A stretch of DNA of 64,000 bases. Origin: Flavisolibacter tropicus (GTDB lineage: Bacteria; Bacteroidota; Bacteroidia; Chitinophagales; Chitinophagaceae). The DNA is taken from contig NZ_CP011390.1 in assembly GCF_001644645.1 (NCBI RefSeq), positions 5,039,501-5,103,500 on the forward strand, given 5' to 3'. Of this stretch, positions 9,909 to 18,773 are shown piece by piece. Position 1 is the first letter of the stretch, and every line of letters begins with the position of its first letter. Both the position numbers and the translations under genes were made by a program. The notes beneath the pieces are model-generated. The model was not told the origin of the DNA and ran no database searches. It saw only the letters and a program-made list of their open reading frames with translations.

Positions 9909-12900
9909 CTAAGCATCCAGCTCTAACCAAATGCCAATCTGGTGATCTTCATTTTCGATACGCAAGTCGGCATTTAGTGCTTCAGCTCTTTTGTTCATTT
10001 CATCCTGGGCAAGTCTTGTATTTAAAGTCCCGTCTGGCATATGAGTGCTGCGTGATTTAAATTGGAGTTGAAGTTTTCCCTTTTCATAATTAAGCGTGAT
10101 ATGAATGGTAGGGTATAGGTTCTTTTGAATAAGAAAGGAGAGCGCGTATTTGAAAAACAGTAAGAGCTCATGTCGGCATCGCATGTCTAATATCACTTTC
10201 TTAACAGAGCGGCTGTTGTGGAGCTCTACCTCTGCTTTGTTACTGTTTTTGACTCCATATACATACTCTTGCATACGCAACAGCATTTTTTCCATGCTGT
10301 CATTCTCTGGCTCTAGTGTCCATAGAATGTCCTTGATCGACTCCATCATGTCTTGACTTTTGTTACTGATAGAGTCAATATAACCTTTAGAGCGATCAAT
10401 GTCTTTATCTGCTTTGATCTTAGCCATAGCACTCAGTATATTGATATCGTTCAGGGTTACATGAATGTCTTTATGAAGATCTCCTGCAATCTGGGAACGC
10501 ATTTGTTGAACAATGCGTAGCCGCTTAATACGCTCTTTATCAACCAAGAATAAAATTAATAGTCCTAGTAAAGTTAGAATGGCATAGAACAAGCCTGTTT
10601 TCCAGAACGGAGGCTTCACTTCTATATGTAATTCGGCGGACTCTTTACTAGACAAACCATCTTCGTTGACTGTTTTTACATAAAAAGTATATGTGCCGGG
10701 TTGAATATAATTGTATTGTGCTTGCTTAGTAACATCAACCTGCACCCAGTCTTTGTCTAACCCCTCCATTTTATAATAGTACCGCAAGGTTCTTTGTTTG
10801 GAGAAACTCAGATTGCTGAAACCTATGGCAATTGAACTGTTGTCGTAGTTAAGCTTTACTTCGTTCTTAAGTAAGGAGTCAATGGATAACGGTTTATTGG
10901 CAAGGTAAAATGAAGTAATGAGTGGAGACATTGGCCTTGTAGCCTGAACTGCTTTTGATGGGTCAATGAGAAGTTGGCCTTCAGTTGTTGAAAATAGGAG
11001 CTGGCCGTTGTTAAGTTGTAGCGCTTTGGCTGTTAAAAAGTTATCATAGGGTATACCATCTTTTCTGTCATAAGTGGTAAAGGTTTTCTTTTCCAGGTTC
11101 ACACGGCAGATGCCACCCAATAACCCAAGCCATATAATTCCCCGTTGGTCTTTTAGTATTGAAACAATTGTATTGGCCGGCAATCCATCCTCCGAAGAGA
11201 GGTGAGTAATTTTATTATTCTTTATGTTGATCAAATTAAGATTAGCGTCTGCTGCAGCAATGAGGATACTGTCATTGTACTGCATTACATCAAAAATATC
11301 AGTGCCTAAAAGCTGATAGTCTTTACCTGTTTGTTTGCTAAAGTTTCTTACTACGCTATTCTTTTTGGGATCAAGTTTTAATAATTCGCCTTTAATGGTC
11401 ACAACCCAGATAAAACCTTCCCAATCTGTATACAGCTTGCGTATGCGGCCAGGTTCGTTTGCAATAAGCTCAAATCCTTTGTTGATATCGCTTTTAGCCA
11501 GTTGTTGATTCCACTTGATAATATGACCTTCCAGCGTGCCAAACCAAAGGTTGCCATCTTTGTCTTCCGTAATGTTGCGGACGGTACTACCTTCAAAAAG
11601 CGATGTGTTCACCCATTGTATCGTTCCTTTTTGAGGGTCGTACACCAGCAAACCCTTGTTGCGCGGGTCGTCTACTGAAAGCCAAATCTTACCTGTTGGT
11701 GCATGTTCACGAATATTCCAAATGGTGATGTCCTTTTTCAGGCGTTGTAAGGGTAAGGGAAGTGTAAGAGCATTAAAATCTTTATCAAAAAGAAAGAGAC
11801 CCGATTTCCAACTTCCCACAAAAAGCTTTTCGTCTTTCGTTTGTAATAAAGACATAGTAAGCACGTCTTCATCATCACGCTTTTTTTCCTGCGGACGCTC
11901 CAATCGGCGTACATCAAATAGTTGCGCATCTGGATTAAAAACAAATAAGCCATTATCTGTAGCTACCCATAAGTTGCTTTCGCGGTCTTCAAAAATGTAA
12001 TTGACAAAATTGGACTTGATTTTATATTCTGCATTATAAAAGCTGGATACTGGCAGCAGCGTTCCTTTTTCTGCCAGCCACTGGGCAAACAACTTTACAC
12101 CATGCACCCACAACTGGCCGTTTTTCTGATGGAATAGCCCCTGTATCTCATAGAATTTGAGTCCAAGCTGTTGGCCCGGATTTTCAACAGTTGCCGTATT
12201 GTTATTTCTGTTATAGTAAAATAATAAGTAGAAAGGATAATTTATGTTATAAAAGCTAATGGTATTATTGGCGCCTACATACAGTTTTCCAATGCCTTTT
12301 ATCGTTTCAAAACGGTTAATAACCGGATCTTTTTCTACGTTGTGATTTCTGTAACTGATAAGTTTGTTGGCTGGGTTATATAATACTAACCCAGAGTCAC
12401 AGGCAATCCAATATTTTTTTATAATGCTATCCCAGCTTATGTGGTTTTGTTTCCAGTTGAAAGGCAGTTTCACAAAATCTTTATTCAAAACAAACCGTGT
12501 GGCTTTGTCATCAAAGCGATAAATCGCGCCTTTCTCTTCATAGAGCAGTACTTGGCCCTCGGGTGTTTCTAAAAAATATTTCGGGATATAGCTTTTTGCG
12601 CTGTTTGCATTTTGAAGTGGAGCTTCCTGAAAGGTAAATTGAGTGGTATTGAAATAACCAATAGTATTGTTATTTCCAGCTAACCATAGCCTATGACGTT
12701 TATCAAAAAATAAAGCTTGAATATAATTGTGTGGTATCGTTTTATTGTTGCCGGGGATATTCCGGAACGTCATGAACTTGTTACCATCAAAACGCTGCAG
12801 GCCATTATAGGTGGCAAACCACATATAGCCTTTTTCGTCTTGGGCAATATGGGTAATTAGGTTGGTGGCCAGACCTCCGTTTGAAGTGGAATAGTTAGTA

Positions 12901-12980
12901 AATATATATTCCTTGCGATGCTGAGCCAGAGCAACGGTATAAAAAAGCAATAAAAGAATAGCAGTGCAAAAGCGTTTCAA
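9909..12980 (-). CDS. Periplasmic propeller sensor with HisKA_3-like helix pair and degenerate ATPase domain (copy B)
   Basis: A 1023-residue paralogue of the downstream gene with the same order: signal peptide ending YTVALAQ, propeller blades, Y_Y_Y domain, one membrane helix (about 796-814) and a helix pair with H836 in GDLHKDIHVTL. The segment AMAKIKADKDIDRSK is identical in both copies. The ATPase part is degenerate here too: FFKYALSFLIQ at the N-box, no DxGxG and no GxGL loop. The start is TTG; an ATG two codons upstream is out of frame and hits a stop at once. The pair probably arose by tandem duplication. Sensing a periplasmic ligand is likely from the family; the output is unknown because no partner regulator is adjacent. 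Confidence 0.9.
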   Translation of the reverse strand: MKRFCTAILLLLFYTVALAQHRKEYIFTNYSTSNGGLATNLITHIAQDEKGYMWFATYNGLQRFDGNKFMTFRNIPGNNKTIPHNYIQALFFDKRHRLWLAGNNNTIGYFNTTQFTFQEAPLQNANSAKSYIPKYFLETPEGQVLLYEEKGAIYRFDDKATRFVLNKDFVKLPFNWKQNHISWDSIIKKYWIACDSGLVLYNPANKLISYRNHNVEKDPVINRFETIKGIGKLYVGANNTISFYNINYPFYLLFYYNRNNNTATVENPGQQLGLKFYEIQGLFHQKNGQLWVHGVKLFAQWLAEKGTLLPVSSFYNAEYKIKSNFVNYIFEDRESNLWVATDNGLFVFNPDAQLFDVRRLERPQEKKRDDEDVLTMSLLQTKDEKLFVGSWKSGLFLFDKDFNALTLPLPLQRLKKDITIWNIREHAPTGKIWLSVDDPRNKGLLVYDPQKGTIQWVNTSLFEGSTVRNITEDKDGNLWFGTLEGHIIKWNQQLAKSDINKGFELIANEPGRIRKLYTDWEGFIWVVTIKGELLKLDPKKNSVVRNFSKQTGKDYQLLGTDIFDVMQYNDSILIAAADANLNLINIKNNKITHLSSEDGLPANTIVSILKDQRGIIWLGLLGGICRVNLEKKTFTTYDRKDGIPYDNFLTAKALQLNNGQLLFSTTEGQLLIDPSKAVQATRPMSPLITSFYLANKPLSIDSLLKNEVKLNYDNSSIAIGFSNLSFSKQRTLRYYYKMEGLDKDWVQVDVTKQAQYNYIQPGTYTFYVKTVNEDGLSSKESAELHIEVKPPFWKTGLFYAILTLLGLLILFLVDKERIKRLRIVQQMRSQIAGDLHKDIHVTLNDINILSAMAKIKADKDIDRSKGYIDSISNKSQDMMESIKDILWTLEPENDSMEKMLLRMQEYVYGVKNSNKAEVELHNSRSVKKVILDMRCRHELLLFFKYALSFLIQKNLYPTIHITLNYEKGKLQLQFKSRSTHMPDGTLNTRLAQDEMNKRAEALNADLRIENEDHQIGIWLELDA

Positions 12981-13168
12981 ATCATGTGTATTTTGGTGGC
13001 TCCCATGTAGGAATGTACGGTGTGTAACGTGAGCTTATAAGGTGGTAAATTACTATTAATGTTAATATAATAAGCTAAGTCTGTAAAATCCGTTTTAATA
13101 CGTAAGTGTAGTCCACAGTTTTCTGAATCCGTTACTAACAACTTTACGTTTAGCCCTATTGGTATGCG

Positions 13169-13801
13169 CTAAAACTCAAATTCCTTTACCGTAGGGTCGT
13201 GCAAGATGCTATCAACAAATTGCTTGTGGGCCTTTTCTGTACCTAGTACCAGCCAGGAACCAAGAATATTATCTCCCACCTTTGTTTGCTTGATACGTTT
13301 AAAGCGAAGGTTGTAGTCTTTAATCCGCTTTTCATATTCGGTAAGTAAATCTTCTCTATAAGGACTTATAATTTTATAAACTCTGGATTGGTTGATCTTA
13401 TCGATCACGCGCTCCAGCTTGGTTAATAAAAGTAGGGCCGCAAGAATTACAGTTGTTGATATAACGACAATTAAGTATTGGCTGGCAGCTACCCCCATGC
13501 CCAAGGCTGCAGTGGCCCAAATGGTAGCAGCTGTAGTAATACCATTTATCCGGTTCTCGTCTTTATAAATAACCCCAGCACCTATAAAGCCAATACCGGT
13601 GACTATATTGGAAGCAATGCGATCATTGGTACTGCCACTAATGCTAATGGAGAAAATGCTAAACAAATAAGAGCCAAGACAAATAAGTATAATGGTCCGG
13701 AAACCAGCGGACTTATTAAAAAACTCTCGCTCGGCCCCAATGAGGCCGCCAACTACCATTACCAGGGCTAGTTGCTTTAGGAATACATCAATAGGAGGCA
13801 T
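13169..13801 (-). CDS. MgtC/SapB family membrane protein
   Basis: A 210-residue protein with the MgtC domain in its first two thirds: GGLIGAEREFFNKSAGFRT, then NIVTGIGFIGAGVIYKD and NGITTAATIWATAALGMG. Four to five membrane helices precede a soluble C-terminal domain of about 80 residues. MgtC proteins modulate ATP synthase or potassium/magnesium homeostasis in low magnesium; the role here is inferred from the family. The ATG at 13801 is chosen over an in-frame TTG six bases upstream. That ATG sits at the base of a perfect inverted repeat, so translation may be controlled. A possible 32-residue membrane peptide is encoded just upstream on the same strand. Confidence 0.9.
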   Translation of the reverse strand: MPPIDVFLKQLALVMVVGGLIGAEREFFNKSAGFRTIILICLGSYLFSIFSISISGSTNDRIASNIVTGIGFIGAGVIYKDENRINGITTAATIWATAALGMGVAASQYLIVVISTTVILAALLLLTKLERVIDKINQSRVYKIISPYREDLLTEYEKRIKDYNLRFKRIKQTKVGDNILGSWLVLGTEKAHKQFVDSILHDPTVKEFEF

Positions 13802-13830
13802 ATTCAACCATTTTCCAATGGTTGAATATG
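13799..13830 (-). promoter_or_regulatory. Perfect inverted repeat burying the mgtC start codon (hairpin or operator)
   Basis: Two 14-base arms (CATATTCAACCATT and its exact complement) flank 4 bases. In the mgtC mRNA this forms a 14-bp stem capped by GGAA, a GNRA-type tetraloop, with the AUG as the last three paired bases on the 3' side. No Shine-Dalgarno sequence is visible. It could act as a translational switch or, at DNA level, as a repressor-binding dyad. Confidence 0.65.
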
Positions 13831-13858
13831 TACAAAAAGCTTACCCTGATACTACTAG

Positions 13859-13957
13859 CTAAGCTAGCAACGCCAGTACGGCTATTAGCACTGAAATACC
13901 AATAATTAAAAGGGTGTCTCTAACACCATCGTTTTGAAGTGTATTATTTTTCTTCAT
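13859..13957 (-). CDS. Possible 32-residue single-helix membrane peptide upstream of mgtC
   Basis: A short frame starting ATG AAG AAA. It encodes a charged head (MKKNNTLQNDGVRD) followed by an uninterrupted hydrophobic helix of about 18 residues (LLIIGISVLIAVLALLA). It ends 28 nt before the mgtC hairpin, on the same strand. No Shine-Dalgarno motif is seen, but these are rare in this window. The head-plus-helix shape argues that it is real, but no homologue is recognised and translation is unproven. Confidence 0.4.
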   Translation of the reverse strand: MKKNNTLQNDGVRDTLLIIGISVLIAVLALLA

Positions 13958-14087
13958 GCGCAAGCATTTAAATGATTACTGATTTAAGTTCAGGTTCTCA
14001 AAGGCTTACCAGATGTCAAAACGTCGGCTTTTCAAAGAGGGATTTCTACCTTAAAGATAAAAAGGAAACTCTGCAATAACAAGCATT

Positions 14088-15968
14088 TTATGCACTTTCG
14101 CTCAACTCTAACCATCGCATTTCCTTGGTGTCGATAGCCTCACCAATTTCACCAATTCGTACTGTTACTTGCTGTAGTTGATCATACGGAAGACTGGAGT
14201 CATTCAACTTTTCGTAAAGCGTCGCTCGTTCTTTTTCCAAGTCGGCAATTTCTTTTTCCAGCATTTCAAACTCGCGCTGCTCTTTATAAGAAAGCTTTTT
14301 CTTGGCTTTTGCTGCTTCAGGCTGTTGCGCTACTACAGCTTTTTCTTCCTTTTTTTCAGCTTGAGCTTCAGCCTGTTGCGCTTTTTGCCATTCCCGGTAT
14401 TGGCTGTAGTTGCCTGGGTAGTCACGTATCACACCTTCCCCTTCAAACACAAATAAATGATCAACCAATCGGTCCATAAAATAACGGTCATGGCTAATCA
14501 CAATCAGGCACCCTCCAAACTCTAGCAAAAAGTTTTCCAACACAGAAAGTGTAGGTAAATCCAGATCATTGGTCGGTTCGTCCAGTATTAAAAAATTCGG
14601 ATTGCGGAAGAGTATGGACAATAAGTGCAAACGGCGTTTTTCCCCACCACTCAATTTGGAGATGTAGGTGTATTGTTGTTCAGGGGGAAAGAGAAACAAA
14701 TTCAGGAATTGCGACGCGCTAAGTGTGGCACCATTGGCTAGTGGAAAGTTTTCGGCAATGTTCTTTACAAACTCTATTACCCGCATGTCTTCTTTCACCA
14801 ATAAGCCAGTTTGGGAGTAATTCCCAAATACTACGGTATCACCAATATTGATCTTACCGCTATCCGGCTGTTCTAAGCCCTGAAGAACATTTATAAATGT
14901 GGATTTGCCAGCACCATTCTTTCCGACAATGCCTATGCGATCGCCCTTTTTAAATGTATAATCAAAACCGTCTAAGATGATCTTATCATCAAACTTCTTA
15001 TATACTTTTTTCAGTTCGGCTACCTTACCACCCAAGCGGCTCATCTTGGCTTCCAGTTGCAGCTTCTGCTGTTGAATCTGCTGCTTGGCCTTGGCTTCTA
15101 CTTCGTAAAACGCATCCTGCCGGCTTTTACTCTTTGTAGTGCGGGCTTTTGGCTGCTTACGCATCCATTCCAGCTCCTTGCGGTAAAGATTGCGGGCTTT
15201 ATCTATTGAGGCGGCTTCACTTTCTTCTCGTTGGGCACGCTTCTCTAAAAAATTAGCGTAGTCACCTTTGTGAATGTATAGGGTGCCATTTTCCAGTTCC
15301 CACACTTCGGTACACACCGCATCTAGGAAGTAGCGGTCGTGGGTTACCATAAACAGGGTACTGTTCTCTTTATTCAGGTAGTGTTCCAGCCATTCCACCA
15401 TTTCTACATCCAGGTGGTTGGTCGGTTCATCCATAATCAGCAACACGTGCTTGTGCTCAAAACCAATATCTATGAGGGTTCTGGCTAGGGCTACCCGCTT
15501 ACGCTGGCCGCCGCTTAGGGTGCTTACCTGCTGTTGTAGCTGGTGAATATTCAGCTTGCCTAAGATCTGCTTAACCTTGGCTTCAAAGTCCCAGGCGCCT
15601 AGCTCATCCATTTGAACTAGCGTTTGACCTATGGCCGCTTCATCGCCACTGTCTACAGCCGCTTCGTATTGCTTAATGGCATTAATGGTTGGATGGGCGT
15701 GGTGAAAGATATTATCCAAAATAGATGATTGCTCCTCCAACTGGGGCTCTTGCTCAAAAAAAGCCACGTCTACATCCTTATGGATCCACACGTTTCCAGA
15801 ATCAGGGAATTCCTTTTCACCAACTATTTTCAATAGGGTAGACTTACCCGCACCATTGCGGGCCACCAGGGCTATTTTATCGCCTTCAGAAATATGAAAG
15901 GAGAGATCTTGAAACAGGGGTTTTACACCAAACGATTTAGTCAAATCCTTCGCCGACACATAATGCAT
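14088..15968 (-). CDS. ABC-F family ATPase (Uup-like)
   Basis: A 626-residue protein with two fused ABC ATPase domains and no membrane segment, expected to act on ribosomes. Domain 1 has a Walker A at residues 36-44 (ARNGAGKST), signature LSGGQRKRVALA and Walker B LLIMDEPTNHLD. Domain 2 has GKNGAGKST, signature LSGGEKRRLHLLS and FLILDEPTNDLD. The interdomain linker is rich in charged residues. The last 90 residues form a lysine/glutamate-rich coiled coil, as in Uup, which binds DNA and ribosomes. Such proteins ease stalled or stressed translation; the exact subfamily is an inference from the C-terminal coil. Confidence 0.92.
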   Translation of the reverse strand: MHYVSAKDLTKSFGVKPLFQDLSFHISEGDKIALVARNGAGKSTLLKIVGEKEFPDSGNVWIHKDVDVAFFEQEPQLEEQSSILDNIFHHAHPTINAIKQYEAAVDSGDEAAIGQTLVQMDELGAWDFEAKVKQILGKLNIHQLQQQVSTLSGGQRKRVALARTLIDIGFEHKHVLLIMDEPTNHLDVEMVEWLEHYLNKENSTLFMVTHDRYFLDAVCTEVWELENGTLYIHKGDYANFLEKRAQREESEAASIDKARNLYRKELEWMRKQPKARTTKSKSRQDAFYEVEAKAKQQIQQQKLQLEAKMSRLGGKVAELKKVYKKFDDKIILDGFDYTFKKGDRIGIVGKNGAGKSTFINVLQGLEQPDSGKINIGDTVVFGNYSQTGLLVKEDMRVIEFVKNIAENFPLANGATLSASQFLNLFLFPPEQQYTYISKLSGGEKRRLHLLSILFRNPNFLILDEPTNDLDLPTLSVLENFLLEFGGCLIVISHDRYFMDRLVDHLFVFEGEGVIRDYPGNYSQYREWQKAQQAEAQAEKKEEKAVVAQQPEAAKAKKKLSYKEQREFEMLEKEIADLEKERATLYEKLNDSSLPYDQLQQVTVRIGEIGEAIDTKEMRWLELSESA

Positions 15969-16509
15969 GCGGCAAAGATACGAAAGCTAGACTCGCTTCG
16001 CCCCCCTAAAGGGAGCGCTTCGCGCTGGATGGTGTCTCGCAGAGGCGCAGAGGACAGTGAGATTTGAACCATGGAGACACTGCGGACAAGGAGGGGCACA
16101 GAGGAAGGGTTTCTCACTGAGCGAAGGAGGAAAGAAGGACCGCAGATGATGTGGATTAATTAGCGTTACAGGATTACAACCTTAAGGTATTATGCTTTTT
16201 TGCTTTCTGTAAACCGTTGAAAGGCGCAATAGATAACTGGCTGTTCTACCCATTGCAGGAGAGGTGATGTACGCAGCATCGCCTCCGCTTCGGGGCTTGT
16301 TCGAGACTTCTTCGAAGTGCCCCGAAGGAATCTCGAACAAGTCCCGAAGCAGTATGGACAAAAGGTCGACGTTGGACGCAGCAAAAGGTAAGGGAAAGGT
16401 AGTTGATGTTTCTATACATGTGCCTTTGAACATGTCCTTTAAAATGTGGAATTAGGATTTTCGTATTTCCTTTTTCGACTTTCTCTTATAATCAGCTCAC
16501 TTAACCGCT
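15969..16509. other. Gene-free spacer with CACAGAGG-type words and a REP-like palindrome
   Basis: About 16030-16140 holds short words such as CGCAGAGG, GGAGACAC and GGCACAGAGG, the same type as at 61.9 kb and inverted at 59.2 kb. A long imperfect palindrome follows at 16287-16350. Several overlapping frames of 60-80 residues cross the palindrome on both strands, but none looks like a protein. Confidence 0.6.
16287..16350. repeat. Long REP-like palindrome
   Basis: The 20-base arms at 16287-16306 and 16331-16350 are complementary with one mismatch (GCTTCGGGGCTTGTTCGAGA against its partner). The 24-base centre is itself partly palindromic (CTTCTTCGAAG). There is no T-run. It has the size and shape of an extragenic palindromic element; other genomic copies cannot be judged from this window. 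Confidence 0.65.
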
Positions 16510-16517
16510 TACCTTAG
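16510..16517 (+). promoter_or_regulatory. Possible -7 promoter box of the secreted hydrolase gene
   Basis: TACCTTAG fits a relaxed Bacteroidota TAnnTTTG box and ends 5 nt before the ATG, implying a very short or absent leader. A -33 box was not identified. Confidence 0.28.
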
Positions 16518-16522
16518 CGCAT

Positions 16523-17473
16523 ATGCTTAAAGTTTGCTTGTCTTTTTTATTTTGGATCGTTGCTATGGCTGCCTGTGCACAACAGGCAGGAGCGGTAAAG
16601 GAAACTATATTGACCTTTTATAATGATGTGACGGTTACAATAGATCAACCCGCCCAATTCAGTAAGCACAAGGCAACAATGATCATCCTGTATGCGCTTC
16701 CTAATGGTAATACCACAGCGCAAACAAAAGGTAAGTTGCTAAAGGAGGGCGATGACTGGCACTATAATATTCAGCATATAAGCGCACAAACCACTTTCTT
16801 ACGGCAAGTGTTGAGCGATAAAAATGTAGTAGTCTGTTACCTCGAAAACAGCTATAAAAGCTGGCCGCTGTGGAAACAAAAACATCCACAATTTCAACAG
16901 GAGATCACACATATAGTAGATACCCTGTACCAGTATTTTCCTTTTAAAAAGAAACAAATCTTATTGAATGGACATAGTGGCGGCGGCAGTTTTATTTTCG
17001 GTTACCTGGCCGGTGTAAAGCAGATTCCATCCTTTATACAGCGCATCAGCTTTCTGGATAGTAATTATGGATATGATAGTACGTATACGGATAAGCTAAG
17101 CGATTGGTTAAAGCAGAACAAGAAAGCCCATCTTTCCGTGTTTGCCTACAATGATTCTGTGGCACTGTATAATGGAAAACCCATTGTTTCAGCAAAGGGG
17201 GGCACGTGGTATAAATCACACCAGATGTTAAATGACCTGAGTCGTTCTTTTACATTTAATGAAGCGAAGGCAGATAGCTTTACGATATATAAATCGGTAG
17301 ATGATAAGATAGCTTTCTTCTTAAAACCCAACTATAACCAAGGAATTTATCATACGCAACAAGTAGAGCTGAATGGATTTATTCACTCTATACTAACAGG
17401 AACAAAACAGGAGAATGAAGGGTATTCTTATTACGGAAAGCGTTGCTATGAAGCGTTTATTCCTAAAGAATAA
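16523..17473 (+). CDS. Secreted alpha/beta-hydrolase-like protein
   Basis: A 316-residue protein with a signal peptide (hydrophobic to about residue 18, then CAQQ). An alpha/beta-hydrolase nucleophile elbow, NGHSGGGSF, lies near residue 150, the serine being the likely nucleophile. A tyrosine/tryptophan-rich region before it and a conserved histidine near the end (GFIHSI) could complete a triad. It is probably a periplasmic esterase or peptidase-like enzyme; the substrate is unknown. It stands alone, convergent with csbD across a shared terminator. Confidence 0.7.
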   Translation: MLKVCLSFLFWIVAMAACAQQAGAVKETILTFYNDVTVTIDQPAQFSKHKATMIILYALPNGNTTAQTKGKLLKEGDDWHYNIQHISAQTTFLRQVLSDKNVVVCYLENSYKSWPLWKQKHPQFQQEITHIVDTLYQYFPFKKKQILLNGHSGGGSFIFGYLAGVKQIPSFIQRISFLDSNYGYDSTYTDKLSDWLKQNKKAHLSVFAYNDSVALYNGKPIVSAKGGTWYKSHQMLNDLSRSFTFNEAKADSFTIYKSVDDKIAFFLKPNYNQGIYHTQQVELNGFIHSILTGTKQENEGYSYYGKRCYEAFIPKE

Positions 17474-17508
17474 CAAGTTGCTTTGTTTCTTTCTAATTCT
17501 TGCAATAA

Positions 17509-17540
17509 AAAAGCGCCCTTTAAGGGGCGCTTACTTTTAG
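17509..17540. terminator. Bidirectional terminator between the hydrolase and CsbD genes
   Basis: An 8-bp GC-rich stem (AAGCGCCC with GGGCGCTT) has A-rich and T-rich flanks and lies between two convergent genes. Confidence 0.75.
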
Positions 17541-17579
17541 ATGATTTTCATACTAAAGACTCTGGCAATAAAGTGAGTC

Positions 17580-17783
17580 TTAGGGTCGTCTGTCTCTGTC
17601 TAGGCCTCTGAGCCAATCGATTACATCTTCCCGGGTTTTTCCCAACTTGGTTTGCAAACGGCCATACAGTTCATCTTCTTTTCCTTCTTCATAACGAAGG
17701 TCATCATCGGTCAGATCGCCGTGGGCTTGCTTCACTTTGCCCTTCAGCTCATTCCAGCGGCCTTTTAATTCTAATCTGTCCAT
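17580..17783 (-). CDS. CsbD family general stress protein
   Basis: A 67-residue hydrophilic protein matching the CsbD pattern: [24 protein letters not shown], then a [19 protein letters not shown] helix. CsbD proteins are abundant general-stress proteins of unknown biochemical role. The gene follows the lipid kinase gene on the same strand after 37 nt and is probably cotranscribed, which ties that kinase to a stress response (inference). Confidence 0.92.
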   Translation of the reverse strand: MDRLELKGRWNELKGKVKQAHGDLTDDDLRYEEGKEDELYGRLQTKLGKTREDVIDWLRGLDRDRRP

Positions 17784-17820
17784 ATTAACTGTTTTGGAAA
17801 GAATAGAAAAATCCGTACCA

Positions 17821-18711
17821 CTATTTGTGAACGGGGAGTTCAGCTGTTATAGGAAGCATCACTGTCAGCTGAGCAGGAAGAATTTCGGCGTTAAGCTGGG
17901 TAATTTTTCCCCGATATTCACCATCTACCTGGAAATACGTTCTTCTTACTGTAGACAAAGACGCTCTTTTCGTTTTAAACACTTCTATGCGGTTGGGATG
18001 AAAAGGTTTGTTTGTTAGAAATGATTTGAAAACTTCAATAAGGTTGAGCTTGCGTACTACCACTATTTCAAAATAGCCGTCGCTTACCTTCCCATCAGGA
18101 TTAATATTAGCCCCGGTGCCATACTTACGGGCATTGGCTATTACTACCATGTAAGCCTGGCGTCGATAGGTGTCTTCATCGGTATGTATCGTTACCCGCA
18201 TTTTTTGCTTTGTCCAAAGCATACGGAAAACGGCTTGTCCATAACCCCACATACCGCGTTTCTTTGATTTTTCAAAGTACTTGACCAACATGGCGTTTAA
18301 TCCGATATCGCTGAGGTGTATACAAATCTCCCTATCGTTGATACGGATGAGGTCAATGGGTTGTTCTCTTCCATCCAGAGCTACATCCAGGGCCTCATTA
18401 ACGTCTAAAGGAATTTCCAGTTCGCGTGCCATACCGTTAGCCGATCCAGCCGGTATAATACCCAATGGAGTTGAGGTACCCTGAACCAGCTCTGCTACCA
18501 GCTTTACGGTGCCATCGCCACCAACGGCTACTACACGATCTGGTTTTACGCGCTCCAGGTGTGTGCGTACCGATGCGGAATCATCAACACCCGACATTAA
18601 GAAAAACTCCATATTGTGTGGGGAAGTTTTGAAATAATTCCTGATTTGTTCTTCCCAATCTCTTTTTTCTTTTCCTCCCGAAACAGGATTTATAACAAAT
18701 AATACTTTCAT
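17821..18711 (-). CDS. Diacylglycerol kinase-type lipid kinase (DagK/YegS/BmrU)
   Basis: A 296-residue soluble lipid kinase. The N-terminus is [15 protein letters not shown] and the nucleotide motif [13 protein letters not shown] has GGDGT at residues 64-68. [18 protein letters not shown] follows near residue 85-102. The second domain has the beta-sandwich pattern ending FQVDGEY. The expected reaction is phosphorylation of diacylglycerol or a related lipid with ATP at the inner membrane. It is divergent from an App1-type phosphatase gene that would run the reverse step, and cotranscribed with csbD. The exact lipid (diacylglycerol, sphingoid base or other) is not decidable. Confidence 0.9.
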   Translation of the reverse strand: MKVLFVINPVSGGKEKRDWEEQIRNYFKTSPHNMEFFLMSGVDDSASVRTHLERVKPDRVVAVGGDGTVKLVAELVQGTSTPLGIIPAGSANGMARELEIPLDVNEALDVALDGREQPIDLIRINDREICIHLSDIGLNAMLVKYFEKSKKRGMWGYGQAVFRMLWTKQKMRVTIHTDEDTYRRQAYMVVIANARKYGTGANINPDGKVSDGYFEIVVVRKLNLIEVFKSFLTNKPFHPNRIEVFKTKRASLSTVRRTYFQVDGEYRGKITQLNAEILPAQLTVMLPITAELPVHK

Positions 18712-18773
18712 TACCGTTTGTATTTAACCTCAATCATTTCATCATTGTGCACATTTCTTGCGTACTTGTTTTT

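Noticed and set aside
16182..16455. Overlapping frames of 60-83 residues on both strands
   Set aside because: They arise from the long palindrome and have no plausible domain or start signal.
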